This document shows, piece by piece, positions 1-12,836 of a stretch of DNA of 64,000 bases. Origin of the DNA: Dryas octopetala (taxonomy: Eukaryota > Streptophyta > Magnoliopsida > Rosales > Rosaceae). Position numbers and translations under genes: made by a program. The first letter of the stretch is position 1. Each line of letters starts with the position of its first letter. The notes beneath the pieces were generated by a model. The model saw nothing but the letters and a program-made list of their open reading frames with translations, was not told the origin of the DNA and ran no database searches. Location: NCBI GenBank assembly GCA_963921425.1, contig OY992837.1, positions 19,484,630 to 19,548,629 of the forward strand. The letters are read 5' to 3'.

Positions 1-282
1 AGGGAGACTGGTTACACACGGGTTCAGCCTTGACTTTTTTTAGCTGGGTTTGATATTGTGTTTTCCTTCTTGTGAAGGAAAGCTTGTAATTGGTTGTTTT
101 GAAGGTGGCTGGGCTGTGTGGTGGAAGTGTATGCTTGTGAGTTAGGCGGTGTATGTGTGTTTCGGTGACAGAGGTGTGTGTTTATGGTGTTATAAGGTTG
201 AGGTTTTATTAAATTAGCTTAGAACACCACAAACAAGAACCCAATTAGTAAGAACCCAGCCAACCCGAGAACCAAACCCAGC

Positions 283-365
283 AGGAAAAAAAAAAAAAAA
301 AAAGAGAAAACCAAGAGAGAGAGAAAGAAAGAAAAAGAAGAAGAGAAGAGAAGAGAGGAGGAAAC

Positions 366-396
<31 letters not shown>

Positions 397-420
397 GAGA
401 AAGAGAGAGAGAAAAGAACA
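283..420 (+). repeat. Poly-A and GA-rich low-complexity tract
   Basis: A run of A followed by about 120 bases of AGAGAG/AAAG repeats. The reverse strand is open (about 80 codons of Ser/Leu/Phe) only because of composition. It may be leader or promoter DNA of the LTR. I see no gene. Confidence 0.8.
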
Positions 421-1765
421 CAGAGAAGGAAAGGAGAGGAAGAAGGCGCTAATTTTCATTTTTTTTTTTCCATGGATTGTTTTTTTTTTATGTGATTTCG
501 AATTTGGGTGATGATATTTGTATTGGTGAGGTTTATTTGATTGTTAGAGTTGTCTTTAAGATCACAAACAACCTAGAGTTTGAAGGAGAAGCGAAGGATT
601 TTCAGGTTGGGGTGTAGAGAGCAAATTTTTAGTTTGTGTTTTTGAATTTCATTTGTTTTGATTTTTTTTTCTTTGTTTAAATTGAATTTGAAGTTTTAAT
701 TTATCATTTCTTAGCCTTACGAACCATTTTGGGTGGTTGGAATTGAAGAGAAATGAATTTGGTTGAATTTTGGAAAATCGGCCAAATTTCTGCAATTTTT
801 GATAGTGCTCGGGTAGCCTACTTTGAGGCCTTATTACTTGAGTTGTAGAGATCCGTTTTGAGTTTTGTATGATTGTACAAAGGAGTTGCAGAACTTGAAA
901 ACAAGTATAAGTTTGATAGGGTAAACAACGAGTTGAAGTTGGAAAAAAAAATAAGTAAAAAACTGGCTAGAAGTTGAAGATGATGAACAGTGCCGCCGGA
1001 CCACCACTCGCACCACCGGCGCATGGCGGCGCGTGCGGCGGCTCCGATGACCGGGGAAAGTCCTTCCCTACTGTATTTTTGATTTCGAGTCCTATGGTGG
1101 CCTCCGTTTTGCGATCCGAGACCCCTAGCTTAGTGTTTTCACTACACACACTAGAATTAGAGAATGAGCGACTTTTATTATGTAATTTTTTGTGATTTTC
1201 TTGTACGAGATTAGGTTTAGAGAACGACCCGGAGACACAAGGCTATTTCTAGCGGTGAATTAAGCTCATTTTCGAGGTAGGGGGATCTGAGGATCCTTAA
1301 ACTGCAAAATTTGATTTTATTAAATCTTTGTTGAAAAATGAGATATGTGTGTTAATACGTGTTTATATGAATTATTAGAATTACTTGAGCCTGATATGAA
1401 TTAATTAATTATTATGTATAATTAGGTGCATGTATTTGAAGGTGAAACATGATCTATTGAGAATGGAGTTATAGTGGTGAGAAGAGATTGAGTGTCAAAT
1501 TTAAATTCCTAAGTGCGTGCGGAGAGATCGACGCCCCTCCAGTTGCGACTGATAAAATTATCTTTTTCCCAACGCGCATTAGGACCTTCGGTTGCGAACG
1601 AAGTTCGGTGAAATGCAATTTACTTTCCAAGGAATTTACTTTTCAAGGGTTTAAATAGAGGAAGTGCAACATAACATTCATGCATCTATAATATTATTAA
1701 ATATATACTATATGCTTCATGTTGTATGATTCATTGAGATTCAATATACACTACAAGAAAAGAGC

Positions 1766-2066
1766 CCTTTGACAACGTGCAATGTGCGTTGTTAAAGTAG
1801 ATACACAACGTGCACCTGCACGTGGTCGTACGACATGTTGTTAAAAAGTGAGATCCTTTAACAACGTGCACGGCACGTTGCCAAAAAAGGCGATGTACGT
1901 CGTCACAATGTCTGATCATTCGCTCATAGCCAGTGTAAGACGACATGCGCACGTTGTAGTCTTGTTAATCAACAACGTGCTATGCATGTTGCTGTAATGT
2001 TTCAACAACATGCGATTGCATGTTGTTGTTTATTTTTTGACAACTTTGAATTGCACGTTGTCATTC
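1766..2066. repeat. Left subterminal palindrome array of the CACTA element
   Basis: About six units near 1770, 1802, 1859, 1970, 2001 and 2037. Each pairs an ACAACGTGC-like arm with a GCACGTTGT-like arm around a short variable centre. In En/Spm the subterminal repeats bind the TNPA-like protein; that role is inferred here. Confidence 0.8.
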
Positions 2067-2417
2067 ATATATATTTTTTATAATAATTTGACAAACCAAT
2101 GTTAACCACCAATTTGAGCTAACAATTAAGTAACAAAATAGTTATCCACCAATTGTTTAGAATCAAAGAAAATCATTAATCTACCAATAATAAAATATTT
2201 TTCAGTCGAATTGATAATTAAAATAGACAAAAAGTTAGATTTTTCAATAAACATCAATTCTCCATGTTGAAACTAAACAACAAAAACCAAATTTAGGACA
2301 ACTTGTATTACAAAAAGCCCAAACAATACTATAAGTCTTATGAAAAGAATGATCCACTTAGCTGCCAGACTTGCAATCCTCATTCAAAACATGGTCTGAA
2401 CCCAAATTCCATTGAAG

Positions 2418-4714
2418 TTAAAGTGCATCTCCAGTAGTTGGTGTACCACTCTTCATACATATGCATGCCTCTGTCACCACCTGTGAGAGAAAAGAATGGC
2501 AGTGAAAAAATTGATTAGAAAAGGAAGTATCAAAGAAAAAAAAAACAGTTAATAATTGGAGGGAAATGATTGGAGGGAGATAGGGAGGGAGGGCAGTATG
2601 GAGCATTTTTGTCTTTAACATGCTGTGTAATTCCTTTGCAAAAGTCAAAAGGTCCAAGTTCTTTGTTTCATGACCATACAGATACATGATTTAGTGATGA
2701 AGCTATTGTTCTCTTCAACTAGCAACAAACCTTAGAAAAGAAAAAGAAAAAAAAGACATGTACATGATTCAAACTAGCAACAAATATAAATCAGAAAATC
2801 CATGGGAGTATAGAAAAGAAATATAAAAGATATTAAACTGAACATCAACTAACAGTCCAGCTATATATATATGTATATATATATAAATGAGAAAACATGA
2901 GAGAAAATGTCTTAAATCATAACCACAAAAGAATGCCCTGCTAAAAGCCTTATATAGCCTAACAAACATATATAAAAGGTACTAAGAATTTGGGGCTTCA
3001 ACCCATTATATAGTTACATACCCCTGCTCTGCACCCTTAGAAACAAAAACAAGAAAAGAAAAAAAAAACAAAACAAAAAGAGAACCACAATAAACAAACT
3101 GGCTAGCTATTTAGCATGTCAGTCAACAACACCTAATTAATACAAATCATATTTGGAGCAGGTGAGATGTAAAGGGTAGTGTGTTACTCTTTAAAATAAA
3201 ACTTTTATTATCAAAATATGTGTTTTATATGATTAACAATCATCAAATTAGAACCTTATGATAGTAACTTAACAATTTTAATTGTACCACCATTGGAGTC
3301 TAATCTTAATTGAACTGAACTTACCAAAGTTAAGAAAAACAAAGTGAAATAAGCCATTTGAAGAACTCCGCAGAAAACAAAGTTGAGAGTTCAATTTTAG
3401 CTAAGTGGCTTTATGTTTTATTACACATGTGATTAAGCAATAAAGAAGTGAAGTTCATAACTAGTAATGTCTTTCGGTAGAAAAGTCAAAACATAAAGTA
3501 CGAAATTGAAATTAAATAAGTTGTGTTATTGTTACATACCTGACTTTGATTTGAGAGTGAAATGAAAACCAAGATGTTCTCTGTTATGTAATCAATGTGA
3601 GCTATCTTGGGCCAATCTTCCCCCATCTTATCTGATACCTTTTCTTCATGGAAGAATAGTTCTTGATGAACATATAGGAAAGAGATAACTACATAATTCA
3701 AGACAGGAACATTACCTACATTCTTGAGGAGTTGAAGTGCCTTCTCGTCCAAATATTTCAGACATGATAGTCCTCTGATTTGGAAACTAAGGAGCAGTTG
3801 TTCCTTGAGAACCGTCTCCAAGAAATTGTATTTGGGCAATTTTTGATTCTTTTCATTGGTCTACCTTTTAACCAAAACAAAACGAACTTAGAATTAACAT
3901 AAACTGCAGAATCACAAAACCTGGAAATACCACAAAATCATCCATCTTCAACAAGAATTGAAGGTAAACAGAGAAGCCAGCATGGATATACTAATTTCTG
4001 ACATCTGAAATTTGTTTTGACTAGCTAATAATAGCAAGTTCAGGGCACTCAAAATCTCAAAACAAATATAACCAAACTATGAAATATAAGTAAACATTAG
4101 AGACTTGGAAATTTAAGAAATTGATATTCTAGACCAACTTCCATATGCAAAATCAAAGCTATTGAAGGCAGAAATTGAGTCCATTATTTTTATACAACAC
4201 TACTAAACTACTGTCCAGACAATAGCAAATTAAATCAGGAAAGAACTAATAGCATACAGAAATTCAAGATAACTAATAGGAATTTAAAATATAAAGATAT
4301 AACACGGAATTTTTTTTTTTTTTTGCAAATGGGGCACTAGAAACCATATAATCATTATAAGAGAAGAAGTAGAAAAATGGAGAAGCAAAATGGGAAGTGA
4401 CCTGAAGAAGAACTCACCAAAATTGAGCAAAATAAAAGAATTGACGAAAATAAAAGGGATTTTTTGCACAGAGGAGCTTCCTTGTATGAAACCCTAAAAA
4501 CTCAATCATGAAAATTAAAACCCTAATAAATTAAAGAGATGAGCTTCAAAGATGGAGGCAAACCTTCAATGATAACGGCAAGAAGCAAAAATATATAGAG
4601 GGAAAAAGAGAAAGAAAGAAACAGGAGGCTGAGACCTAGATCTGCGGGCTTGCGTGGGCTTCTACAGCTTCTACTGCTCCCCTCCCTTCGCTTGGCTTCG
4701 CGTGCTTCGACCAT
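2418..4714 (-). other. Exon-like interior of the CACTA element (unidentified)
   Basis: The minus strand shows possible exons. One is a short open stretch beginning MVEAREAKRR near 4714. Another is an open block at about 3839-3545 ending in CAG followed by GTATGTAA, a good splice donor. A possible last exon at about 2480-2418 follows a CTCTCACAG acceptor and reads 20 residues (VVTEACICMKSG...) to a stop. None resembles a CACTA transposase or any family I recognise. It could be a captured host-gene fragment, a transcribed noncoding interior, or chance. The region is AT-rich with few long ORFs. Confidence 0.25.
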
Positions 4715-5159
4715 AGTGGAGCTCAGCTAATTATGCTATTCACTCAATGTAATATTTTGCAATACACACAGATTTTCAAGATTGATATTGCAATACCAAC
4801 ATCATCAAGATTAAAAGCAATTCACTCAATGCAATCAAAACCCATTTGAGAAAAACCCACAAAGAAGAAGCAAAGGAAGAATCTTGTTATACCTGGATAA
4901 AGCAATAAAAAGGAAGAGGCACAGTAGCTGAGCCAAGACATTCTTATGCTAGGAATAATATGGGGCTTTGCCTTTGGGAAAAGGGTCGATCAGATTTTGG
5001 GGGGGGGGGGGAAGAGAACGACGACAAGAATAGGTTTAGGATAGAATCGATGGGGGAGAGAGGCTGGGCGAATTGATAGAGCTTTGTCCAGTCGCACCGA
5101 ACATCCAGTTCCAATCCGGATAAAATTTTGGTCTACATTAATATTACTAAGTTTAATTT

Positions 5160-5373
5160 TAACAACACACGATACACGTTGTTATATTTAATAAACTGCA
5201 CAACGTGCACGTGCATGTTGCAGTATATGCTTTTAACAGCGTGCAAAACCTGCGTGTTGTCAAATACTTTTACATAACACTAATGACAACGTGCATTAAA
5301 GGCACGTTGTAAAATACCTTATTTCGCAACGTGCATCAGCCGCACGTTGTTAAACGCATGTTGTCAAAAGACA
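5160..5373. repeat. Right subterminal palindrome array of the CACTA element
   Basis: About five units near 5161, 5199, 5234, 5282 and 5325 of the same ACAACGTGC...GCACGTTGT hairpin type as at the left end. Centres differ from unit to unit. Confidence 0.8.
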
Positions 5374-5869
5374 TTTTTCTTGTAGTGATAATTAATTTTG
5401 CATGTTAAGGGGAAATGTCCCTACTGAGCCATTGGTTAGAGCTCACCCCTTAATAGATTTGCAGGTTCAAATACTGAAGATCAGAACCTTTTGAAGAAGT
5501 AAGAAGAAAATGTTTATGTAAATAAGTATGAACTGACTTTGAAGTTTAGTTTAGTTTTATTTTAGAAGTTATGTTAAACTTAAGTTACTGAGATAGGTTA
5601 TGTGTTGTAAACTAAGCATGAATTCAGTATGGTATGTCAATAGTATACAGTTTCTTCTTTTATTTTATTATCCTCCGTTATATTCTATTTATAGAAGTTA
5701 ATTTTATAATTAGAGTGTGATTCACACCTTAATTCGTAATTAGTTCTTAATTACGGATTAGGGCGTGACAGTTTATTTAATATATTTAATACATGTATTT
5801 CAGTTGTCATTAAGATGTATTCATGCATTTATTTCTGAATATTAATCGGTTCAAGATCCCAGTTACATT

Positions 5870-6331
5870 TGTTAGAATTTGTTGCTTGTCTCTGATTATC
5901 TTTTAGTTTATTATGATTCCCATTCACTTCTATGGCTAGATTTGTAGTGAGAACCACTATTTTGTATTAGTCAGATGTAAATGAAATCAAGTTCATATTT
6001 ATTTGCAAGATCTACTTCTTTTATTTGAACCCTTTCAACCTTAGGGCAACAATACACACATTTGAATTCACAAACACAGTAACACTCAGATTTGAGCACT
6101 AAAAGTTTTGGAATGGCTAGGCAAGAATAAGAACCATAGCCGAGTTATTCTTCCTCGGTTAATATTCGCTTGATCCATTTTGCTTTTAATTTCATTTTTG
6201 TTTATTTTAATATTGCTTTATACTTGTCCAAGTGAGATTTTACTTGGTGGCACACTTCTTTGCTCAGAAGAACAAAAGATATGGATTGAATCATGGCCTT
6301 ACACGTGGCAGGAACATTTTCAACCATAACA
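5870..6331 (+). mobile_element. Probable 5' LTR of a decayed gypsy element
   Basis: The right end is set by the primer site starting at 6336, preceded by ...CATAACA, a normal LTR end. A possible left end is TGTTAGAATTTG at 5870, giving 462 bp. No second LTR copy is in the window to confirm the left border, and 5771-5869 is unexplained AT-rich sequence. Confidence 0.4.
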
Positions 6332-6335
6332 TAAA

Positions 6336-6354
6336 TTGGCACGCCCGGTAGGAC
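6336..6354 (+). other. Primer binding site-like sequence of the gypsy remnant
   Basis: TTGGCACGCCCGGTAGGAC directly follows the probable LTR end. It resembles the TTGGCGCC-type primer sites of plant Tat/Athila-class gypsy elements but is altered inside. The matching tRNA was not determined. Confidence 0.55.
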
Positions 6355-6429
6355 ATCGTGCTAAGTGATCGTTGTTATTGTTATTGTTTTGCTTTTATTT
6401 GTGCTTTTTAGTTGTTTTGTTTCTTATTT

Positions 6430-8782
6430 ATGGTTGAGACTCGCCGAGGGTTTGTAAGAAGAGTTCTGCAGAAGATTCGAGATAAAGGTCTGACAGTGAC
6501 CGAACTTTAGATATGGCCGAGTTGCCATGAGCATATGGGTTTGGGGACCCTTGGTGGCGAACGAGCCTAATCCCAATGTCGTGCTAAACCCAGACGAACA
6601 AATCCCAGCCGAGGACATGAGACAACATATGAATGAAGTTCGTGCGATGAACATCAGAATAGAAGGTAGCTTGAACGCGGGGTTTAGAAAGATGACCTAA
6701 GCCCTCTAGAACATGCAAATGGCCATCGTCCAGGCTATACAAGGTCAAGGGCAAGTGTAGCCGAAGGAGCCATTTGAACGAGTAGTGCCAGAGGCGCCAG
6801 GTGCACAAGTGTTGGCAGTAGGGCCGGCTCACGTAGTGAATGGGTATCCTCATCATGTACCCAATGCATAACAAGCAGTCGGCCTAAAGACAGCTAACCC
6901 TTACATACCTCTACACAACCGAGCACCGTTTCCAAATGGAGCGAACGAGGATGGAGCAAGGCTGGAGGCCCAAAGGCATGACCAACATTATAGAATCATC
7001 ACAAGCACAACGCCTAGGCAAGGAATGATGTTCTTTCCCAACACTTCTGATAGCAGTTGAGGAACAATGGGAATAACGAAAATAATGGCAGAGTCATTGT
7101 GAACTTGAACCAATTCGTCGGCCAACAAGTGCAAGGGTTGACGAGGGCGGAAGTAGAAAATATGATGCATGGAATTTATGGCCAACTTCGGGCGAAGGCC
7201 AAGACCAACTTATCAACTGCCATTTCCGTTAGACATAAAAAACATGGACTATCCCAGGGATTTTTGTCTGTCAGATTTTACCTTGTATTCTGGCTCTGAA
7301 GGGTTCTTCACGCTGGAACATGTTGGAAGGTTTACTGCCTAGTGTTAGGAATATGCAAGGGATGAACTCGTTAAGATTTGAATTTTTTTTTAATTCGCTA
7401 ACGGGAGCAGCATTTACATGGTTCAATAATCTCCGATCGAATTGCATTCATACTTGGGCATAATAGGAAGAGAAATTCCATGAATACTTCCATCGTCCTG
7501 TTGATGTGGTTGACTTAGTCGACTTGTTGAAGAGATACTAATTTGACATGAACACTGCCCTAGTCCATATTCAGAGATTTCAAGAAGCTAAGTCGAAATG
7601 CCAGGTTGTCCTTCCTGAAAAGAATTTGCCGAATGCTTTAGCTGGACTTTACTTTAAATACAGAAAGAAATTCAGCAACGAAGACTTTAGAGACATCTTT
7701 GAGCTGGCCGAGAAGGTTAGGCGTGCGCTACAAGGCGGTTCTTAAGGAACAGTCTCAGAGAAAGAATTCTGGAAAAGGGATTTACTACTAAAGTGTAGTT
7801 GCTCATATGGAAGAGGTTTGCCCAATGGAAGTTGATCAAATTGAAGAACCTGAAGCAGCAGTTGCACAAATTGTTTTCGACAAGCCTTTCACCTGCGAAG
7901 CACTGGCAAAACCGAAGAGGCCAAATAAAATACAAACGGTAGTGATGACAGGACCAGGAAAGCAGAAGAGAGAAGTGCATATACCAAGAGATTATTCTTT
8001 CGATATATCTGCGGTAGATATAATTTTCGTTTTTTTATATGTTGCTGGAAAGATTAAACTTGAGAATGACAAGAAAATGCCTTCATCTGAAAAGTTGTAA
8101 GGGAAAGTTTATTGCAAGTTTCACGAAAGGTGGAATCATTATTCTACGAACCAATGTATAACATTTCGTGAACACTTGCAGAAAAATATTGAAAAAGGAG
8201 AATTGGAATTTCCTGCTAAGGAAAAGTAAAAAATGAAGATTGACAAGGAGCCTTTCTTCGCTGAGGCGAGCATGGTAGATGCGGCCTTGCCATCGATAAA
8301 TCTGGAGGTGAGAAATCCAGAGAAATAAAAGGCTAAAGACTTGTCATCCTTTGTAGCAGGTGCCGATGCGAAGTCAAGCTGGAAAAATTGATGAAGTTAA
8401 GTAGTGAGGTCAGGTTGATTAAGGCATCAGGGGATGTAAAGAATGAGAAAGTAAGGATGCAGAGAGATAATGATCTGCTGAGAAGGAAAGGTGAAGCTGA
8501 GTCCTCGGTTAGAAGAATCTCACCTGGGCGAAGAGGAGAACCAAGACAAGCATTATCTCGAAGACATGAGAAAAGGAAGCGTGAAAAGCCTCAGAGAATA
8601 TTGAGATGGGTTCCAATGGAGAACCAAGAGGCATTAATCGAGAGGAGGCTCACAAGCAAGTATTTGGAAGGCTACACTTGCCAGAAAGGCTTTCGCCCGA
8701 GTGTGAGAGGGTGAGGCCTCGTAGGGAAGTTCAGGTTCGGCCAAGTCGAGAGTCGCCTATTAGACCTCGACATGATGAAGCC
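6430..8782 (+). pseudogene. Decayed gypsy gag
   Basis: Reading from an ATG at 6430, gag-like protein is scattered over several frames and broken by many stops. The clearest parts are 7057-7299, a region near 7400-7530 with the AFTWFNNL-like start of a retrotransposon_gag domain, and 7548-7745, which includes a QRFQEAKSKC segment and a Phe-Arg-Asp-Ile-Phe-Glu-Leu helix as in plant Tat-class gag. A further open piece lies at 7807-8100, and the tail to 8782 is lysine/arginine rich. No protease, RT or integrase follows. The hAT element enters at 8783, and about 50 bases of the same element resume at 16544. Function is lost. Confidence 0.7.
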
Positions 8783-8794
8783 TAGGGGTGGGCA
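8775..8794 (+). repeat. Left TSD and terminal inverted repeat of hAT 1
   Basis: ATGAAGCC duplication (8775-8782) followed by TAGGGGTGGGCA (8783-8794). Confidence 0.95.
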
Positions 8795-9415
8795 TTTAAA
8801 CCGAAAACCGGATGCACCGAATCAAACCGGGGGAAAAAAAATCGTAAAAAACTGCTTTGACCAAAACTGGTCAACACCGGGTCAAAACTGGACTGGACTG
8901 GTCCAATCCAGTTCCAGTTCCGGTTTTGCACTTCACAGAACTGGACTGGACTGGATTGGACTGTTTAATTAATATGTATTTTTAATTTTTATACAAGTTT
9001 TATAAACTTTTTAAATATTTTTACACACATTTTTACATACATTTTTACACACATTTTACACATTTTAGATAATAAAATTAATATTAACCTAGTTATATTT
9101 TAGACCCTAAAATATATTTTATATAACCCTATGGCCTATATTCTATATATATAATAATGTTTTAGTATATAATTTTAGTTATACTTTTTATAATAAAATT
9201 AGTATATTCTTTATACTCTATAATCTATACACTAAACCTTATATACTAAAATTATTATAGTTCTAGGGTATAGTATATAGTTAATTACTTATAGACTTCT
9301 AATAGAAATTATGTATTAGGGTTTAGGGTTTAAAGTTTAAATGAAACCCTATATCCTAAACTCTAAAAGTAATAAGTATATAACATATATAACTAATAAC
9401 TATATAAGTATATAA

Positions 9416-9873
9416 CCCCAATTGAAACCCCAATTAGACTCATAGTCAACTATAACTCTATACCCTAATACAATTATAACCATATACCCTAAACTATATT
9501 AATTACTCTATACATATATAAGTAATAAGTATATAAACATATATAACTATATAAGTATATAACCCCAATTGAAACCCCAATTAGACTCATAGTCAACAAT
9601 AACCCTATACCCTAATATAATTATAATCATATACCCTAAACTATATTAATTACTCTATACATATATAAGTAATAAGTATATAACACATATAACTATATAA
9701 GTATATATTATATAACCCCAATTGAAACCCTAATTAGACTCATAGTCAACAATAACCCTATACCCTAATACAATTATAATCATATACCCTAAACTATATT
9801 AATTACTCTATACATATATAAGTAATAAGTATATAACATATATAACTATATAAGTATATAACCTCAATCAACC
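9416..9873 (+). repeat. AT-rich tandem repeat, about 150 bp period, in hAT 1
   Basis: Units start with CCCCAATTGAAACCCC at 9416, 9563 and 9716, with a variant start near 9862, giving spacings of 147, 153 and about 146 bp. Each holds CTCATAGTCAAC, ACCCTAAACTATATTAATTA and a (TA)-rich tail. Related units continue at about 13940-14190 beyond the nested retroelement, which therefore inserted inside this array. Confidence 0.9.
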
Positions 9874-12821
9874 TGTAACAACCCGACCCAAATTTGCACT
9901 AGAAATTTAAATTTTTATTAAATATGTTTTAAGAGATTTTTTTTTAGGGATGTGGAATTGAATTTTAAAGATTTTGATATTTATTTGGAAAATAAAAAGG
10001 GTTTTGATTTAAAGTTTTGATTTATTTATTTTTGTTTTAATTTAAGCTTGACCAAAAGTTGACTTTTAAAAAGAATGGGAATTCGATATTGACTTCGGGT
10101 CCGTTAGATAGGTTTCGGACTCACGATTTCATAGACACGCGGCACGCGCCAATTCGAGTTACGGTCTGAAAGATACGGACATGTGAAGTGAGGGGCAATT
10201 TTGTAAATTTATAAAAGTGGGTTTTAAATACCCAAAAATCAGGAAATTTTTCTGATTTTTCTCTCACTCTCTAGAATCTTCTACAAACATCTCTCTCCCT
10301 TTATTTCTCTCTCTCTCCCCGGTACCCACTCGGGACCCCCTGCACCTTCCTCTGCGCCATGACCCCAGCCACCCCCACTCACCATCGGCGGCCACCCTGC
10401 CGGCCTCGACCTCCGGCGATCACACCCCCAGGCGCCGACCACCCCCTTCCAGCCTACTCTCTCTCTTCGTTCTCACTCTCCCCGTGTTCTCTCTCTACTC
10501 TCTCCCTCTGTGCGGAGCACCGGCCATCAACTCCGGCCTCCCCTCGCAGTCGCCAACCTCCGGCGAGCTTCCCCCGACGCCGACTAGCTCAGCCCGGCCT
10601 TCCTCCAGCCAACCCAGCCCCCCCTGCACGCCGGTTCTGCTCAGAAAAGCCACACAGACCGCCGGCCTTCCTCTTCATTTTCAGTCAATTTTTCACCTCA
10701 AATCCTTGAGATTTTTGGTGGGTTTTCCACTCTAGGTACGGGCTTTCTTTACGCATGCTTTGATAGTTTAATTTTTTAAGAAAAACTGAAATTTTGGAAG
10801 TTGATTTAGGAATCCATTTCTGGACCCCTTGGATTTCGGGTTTGGGGTAGTTCTCAGTGGTTGCTTAAATAATTTCACCCCTATTAAACCTCTATGATTG
10901 TTTAGGATAGAAATTTTTGTGTGGGTTTAAGGGAAAAAGGGCATTTTAGGCTAAATTGGTTTTAGAGCCGCTGCTTTGGGCGGCACCCGTGGTGACCTCG
11001 ACCCCTACAGTCACCTTTTGGATGTATGTTTATCTTAGAGCCTATTTTAGATTGGTTGTTGGACTTGGTTATGTTGGAAGTGATTGGAGAAACCGAAAGG
11101 TGTTTCGGACTGTAATTTGAGACTTCGCTGATACTTAAATCACTCTAGGACGATTTCCCTGATCGAGATAAGCCATACGCAGGTTCCTTTTTAAGTTTAT
11201 GACTGGTTTTGGGAAGTGTGGGTGATGTTGAGTTGAGCCGGGAAGTTTTCAGGGAAAAGAGAGGACGTTTATGGATTAAGAAGAGTAGTTATTAATTGTT
11301 GTTTAAGCGAGAGTCGGGTGGGACGCTTAGGTTTTATACACACTCTAAACGTATTGGAGTCGAGACTAATTTCATATTTTATCGTTGTGTTATAGGCGAC
11401 ACGACCGTGGTTTGTGACGATCCGGCGGAGGATCGAAGCTAGGGCTATCACTGTGAGTGGACTAACTTTTATTTTTGAAAATGTTTATGGAAGTTTATAA
11501 TTTAATTTATACTTGTTTTCTAATTATTGTTTGAGAAATAAAAAATCTTTGAGTTGGTTGTTTAATCCTTAATAAGTTATGAAAATTGTATCATTTTAAA
11601 TATTCCGTGATGTTGATTTTAATTTGGGATTTGATCAATGGTGATGGATTTCGAATTTCAACTGTGTTCATAAATAAGTTTTAAAACCATATATTTTCAT
11701 ACTAGTTTTAGCGAGTTGATGAGTTTGGTTTTGTTAAGAAGAGTTTTGGAAGAAAAATTAAAGGATTTGAGATTTGCATTATGTGTTTTTGAGTTATTGG
11801 TTTTCAAAACCACCCTTTGCAGTACCCTACAGGTTATCAGATTTAATAGGTCTTTGGGACCCATCACAATGCACATATAGGCTTTGGGTCGTGTGTCGGG
11901 ATGCCTCGCCCTTTGGGGGCTGCTCTGCGTGCACGTATGACCAGGATTGCCTGCACGTGCTGATTTATTCACACGTGTGTATGGCCAGGATATTGCCTGC
12001 ACGTGTTGGATTTACTCCACGCGTGTGTATGGCCAGGATATTGCCTGCACGTGTTGGATTTACTCCACGCGTGTGTATGGCCAGGATTATTCAGGGTATA
12101 TAGCATGGTGGAAAATGAAATTGGTATTTTCAGAGTTTGAGTATGGATTTTAAGTGAGAAATATTTTTCGAGTTTTATAATGATTTCGATTTTATTATTA
12201 TTTTTATGACTTTGTTAAATTAAATGATTTGCTATTGAGATATGTGTTATCTTTCCTTGAGTTTCATGGGTTTTATAACATTTTTAAGACTTGTGAAATT
12301 GTTTTACAACTGGGGGGATTTCAAACAGTAACGAGAGGTTTTAGAGTTAACGTGATTTTTGAAGAATTTACTGGAACAGAAATTTTACTTATGTTTCCCG
12401 TTAAACTGTCCACTCACTGAGTTGTCTCACGGTTCATTTGTTTTGTCTTAAATTGTCCCCCAGGTAGTAGATTTGGTGGAGGTCGAGCCAAACACGTCGA
12501 GGCAGTTGCAATCATCTCCTTAGTCGGACCCTGTAGGCGCCATTTAATTTTTGTAAAAATTCCATGTAATAGAATAGCAGCTCTGATAACCACCCTACAA
12601 ATTTTTAAGTTGGATTTCTGTAAGATTGTTGGGTCTGAGACCCTATTTGGTTGTGGTAGAGGTGGTTGCTGTATAGAAGTGCTTTTTAACAGGTTTGAAA
12701 TTTCTGGGTTAGTCCATTTTCAGGGGAGATTCTGCCGAATTTTCGGTAGGATTTTCCTTGAATTTGGATTCCCGCAGGACCTCTCCGGGTTTCAGGGTGG
12801 AATCCGGGGGCGGTCCTGTCA
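9874..12821 (+). repeat. 5' LTR of the truncated Tekay-like element (2948 bp)
   Basis: Starts TGTAACAACCCGACCC and ends ...CCTGTCA. It shares blocks with the LTRs at 31502, 34569 and 40639: the 'cgagttacggtctgaaagatacgg'-type block near 10155, the gatcgaagctagggctatc block near 11430 (also in 31502; a variant in 34569), and TGTCCACTCACTGAG at 12407. A tandem array sits at 11940-12090. Confidence 0.9.
11940..12090 (+). repeat. Tandem repeat (about 47 bp x 3) in a Tekay-like LTR
   Basis: Three units containing GTGTGTATGGCCAGGAT and TGCCTGCACGTG; the last two are almost identical. It lies about 730-880 bp from the LTR 3' end, the same relative place as arrays in the other Tekay-like LTRs of the window. 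Confidence 0.9.
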
Positions 12822-12824
12822 ACT

Positions 12825-12836
12825 TGGTATCAGAGC
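12825..12836 (+). other. Primer binding site (tRNA-iMet)
   Basis: TGGTATCAGAGC three bases after the LTR end, the standard complement of the plant initiator tRNA-Met 3' end. Confidence 0.95.

Larger units (their letters stand above)
1749..5387. mobile_element. Non-autonomous CACTA (En/Spm-type) element, 3.6 kb
   Basis: The left end is CACTACAAGAAAA at 1749 and the right end is its inverted copy TTTTCTTGTAGTG ending at 5387. A 3 bp target duplication ATA lies at 1746-1748 and 5388-5390. Terminal CACTA repeats with a 3 bp duplication define this superfamily. Both ends carry arrays of palindromic units based on ACAACGTGCA/TGCACGTTGT, the expected subterminal repeats. No TNPD/transposase_21-like protein is encoded, so it cannot move by itself. 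The interior holds minus-strand exon-like stretches described separately. Confidence 0.93.
1..5770 (+). mobile_element. Gypsy-type LTR (3' part), interrupted by a CACTA element
   Basis: Sequence on both sides of the CACTA insertion (1-1748 and 5391-5770) reads as one long noncoding LTR. The right end finishes with AGGGCGTGACA, a common end for plant gypsy LTRs. Just upstream is a block (about 5415-5470) of the kind 'gttagagctcaccccttaatagatttgcagg' seen near LTR ends, given here only in outline. No primer site or coding sequence follows 5770, so it behaves as a solo or truncated LTR. The left end lies outside the window or cannot be recognised. The lineage is inferred; a Tekay-like origin is likely but not proven. 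Confidence 0.5.

Noticed and set aside
9320..9370. Telomere-like TTTAGGG/CCCTAAA words (also near 15145-15175).
   Set aside because: Only one or two units in AT-rich repeats of a hAT element, not an array.
10359..10735. Pro/Ser-rich ORF near the start of the 9874 LTR.
   Set aside because: Lies in the noncoding LTR leader, is not conserved in the other LTRs and reflects CT/CC-rich composition.
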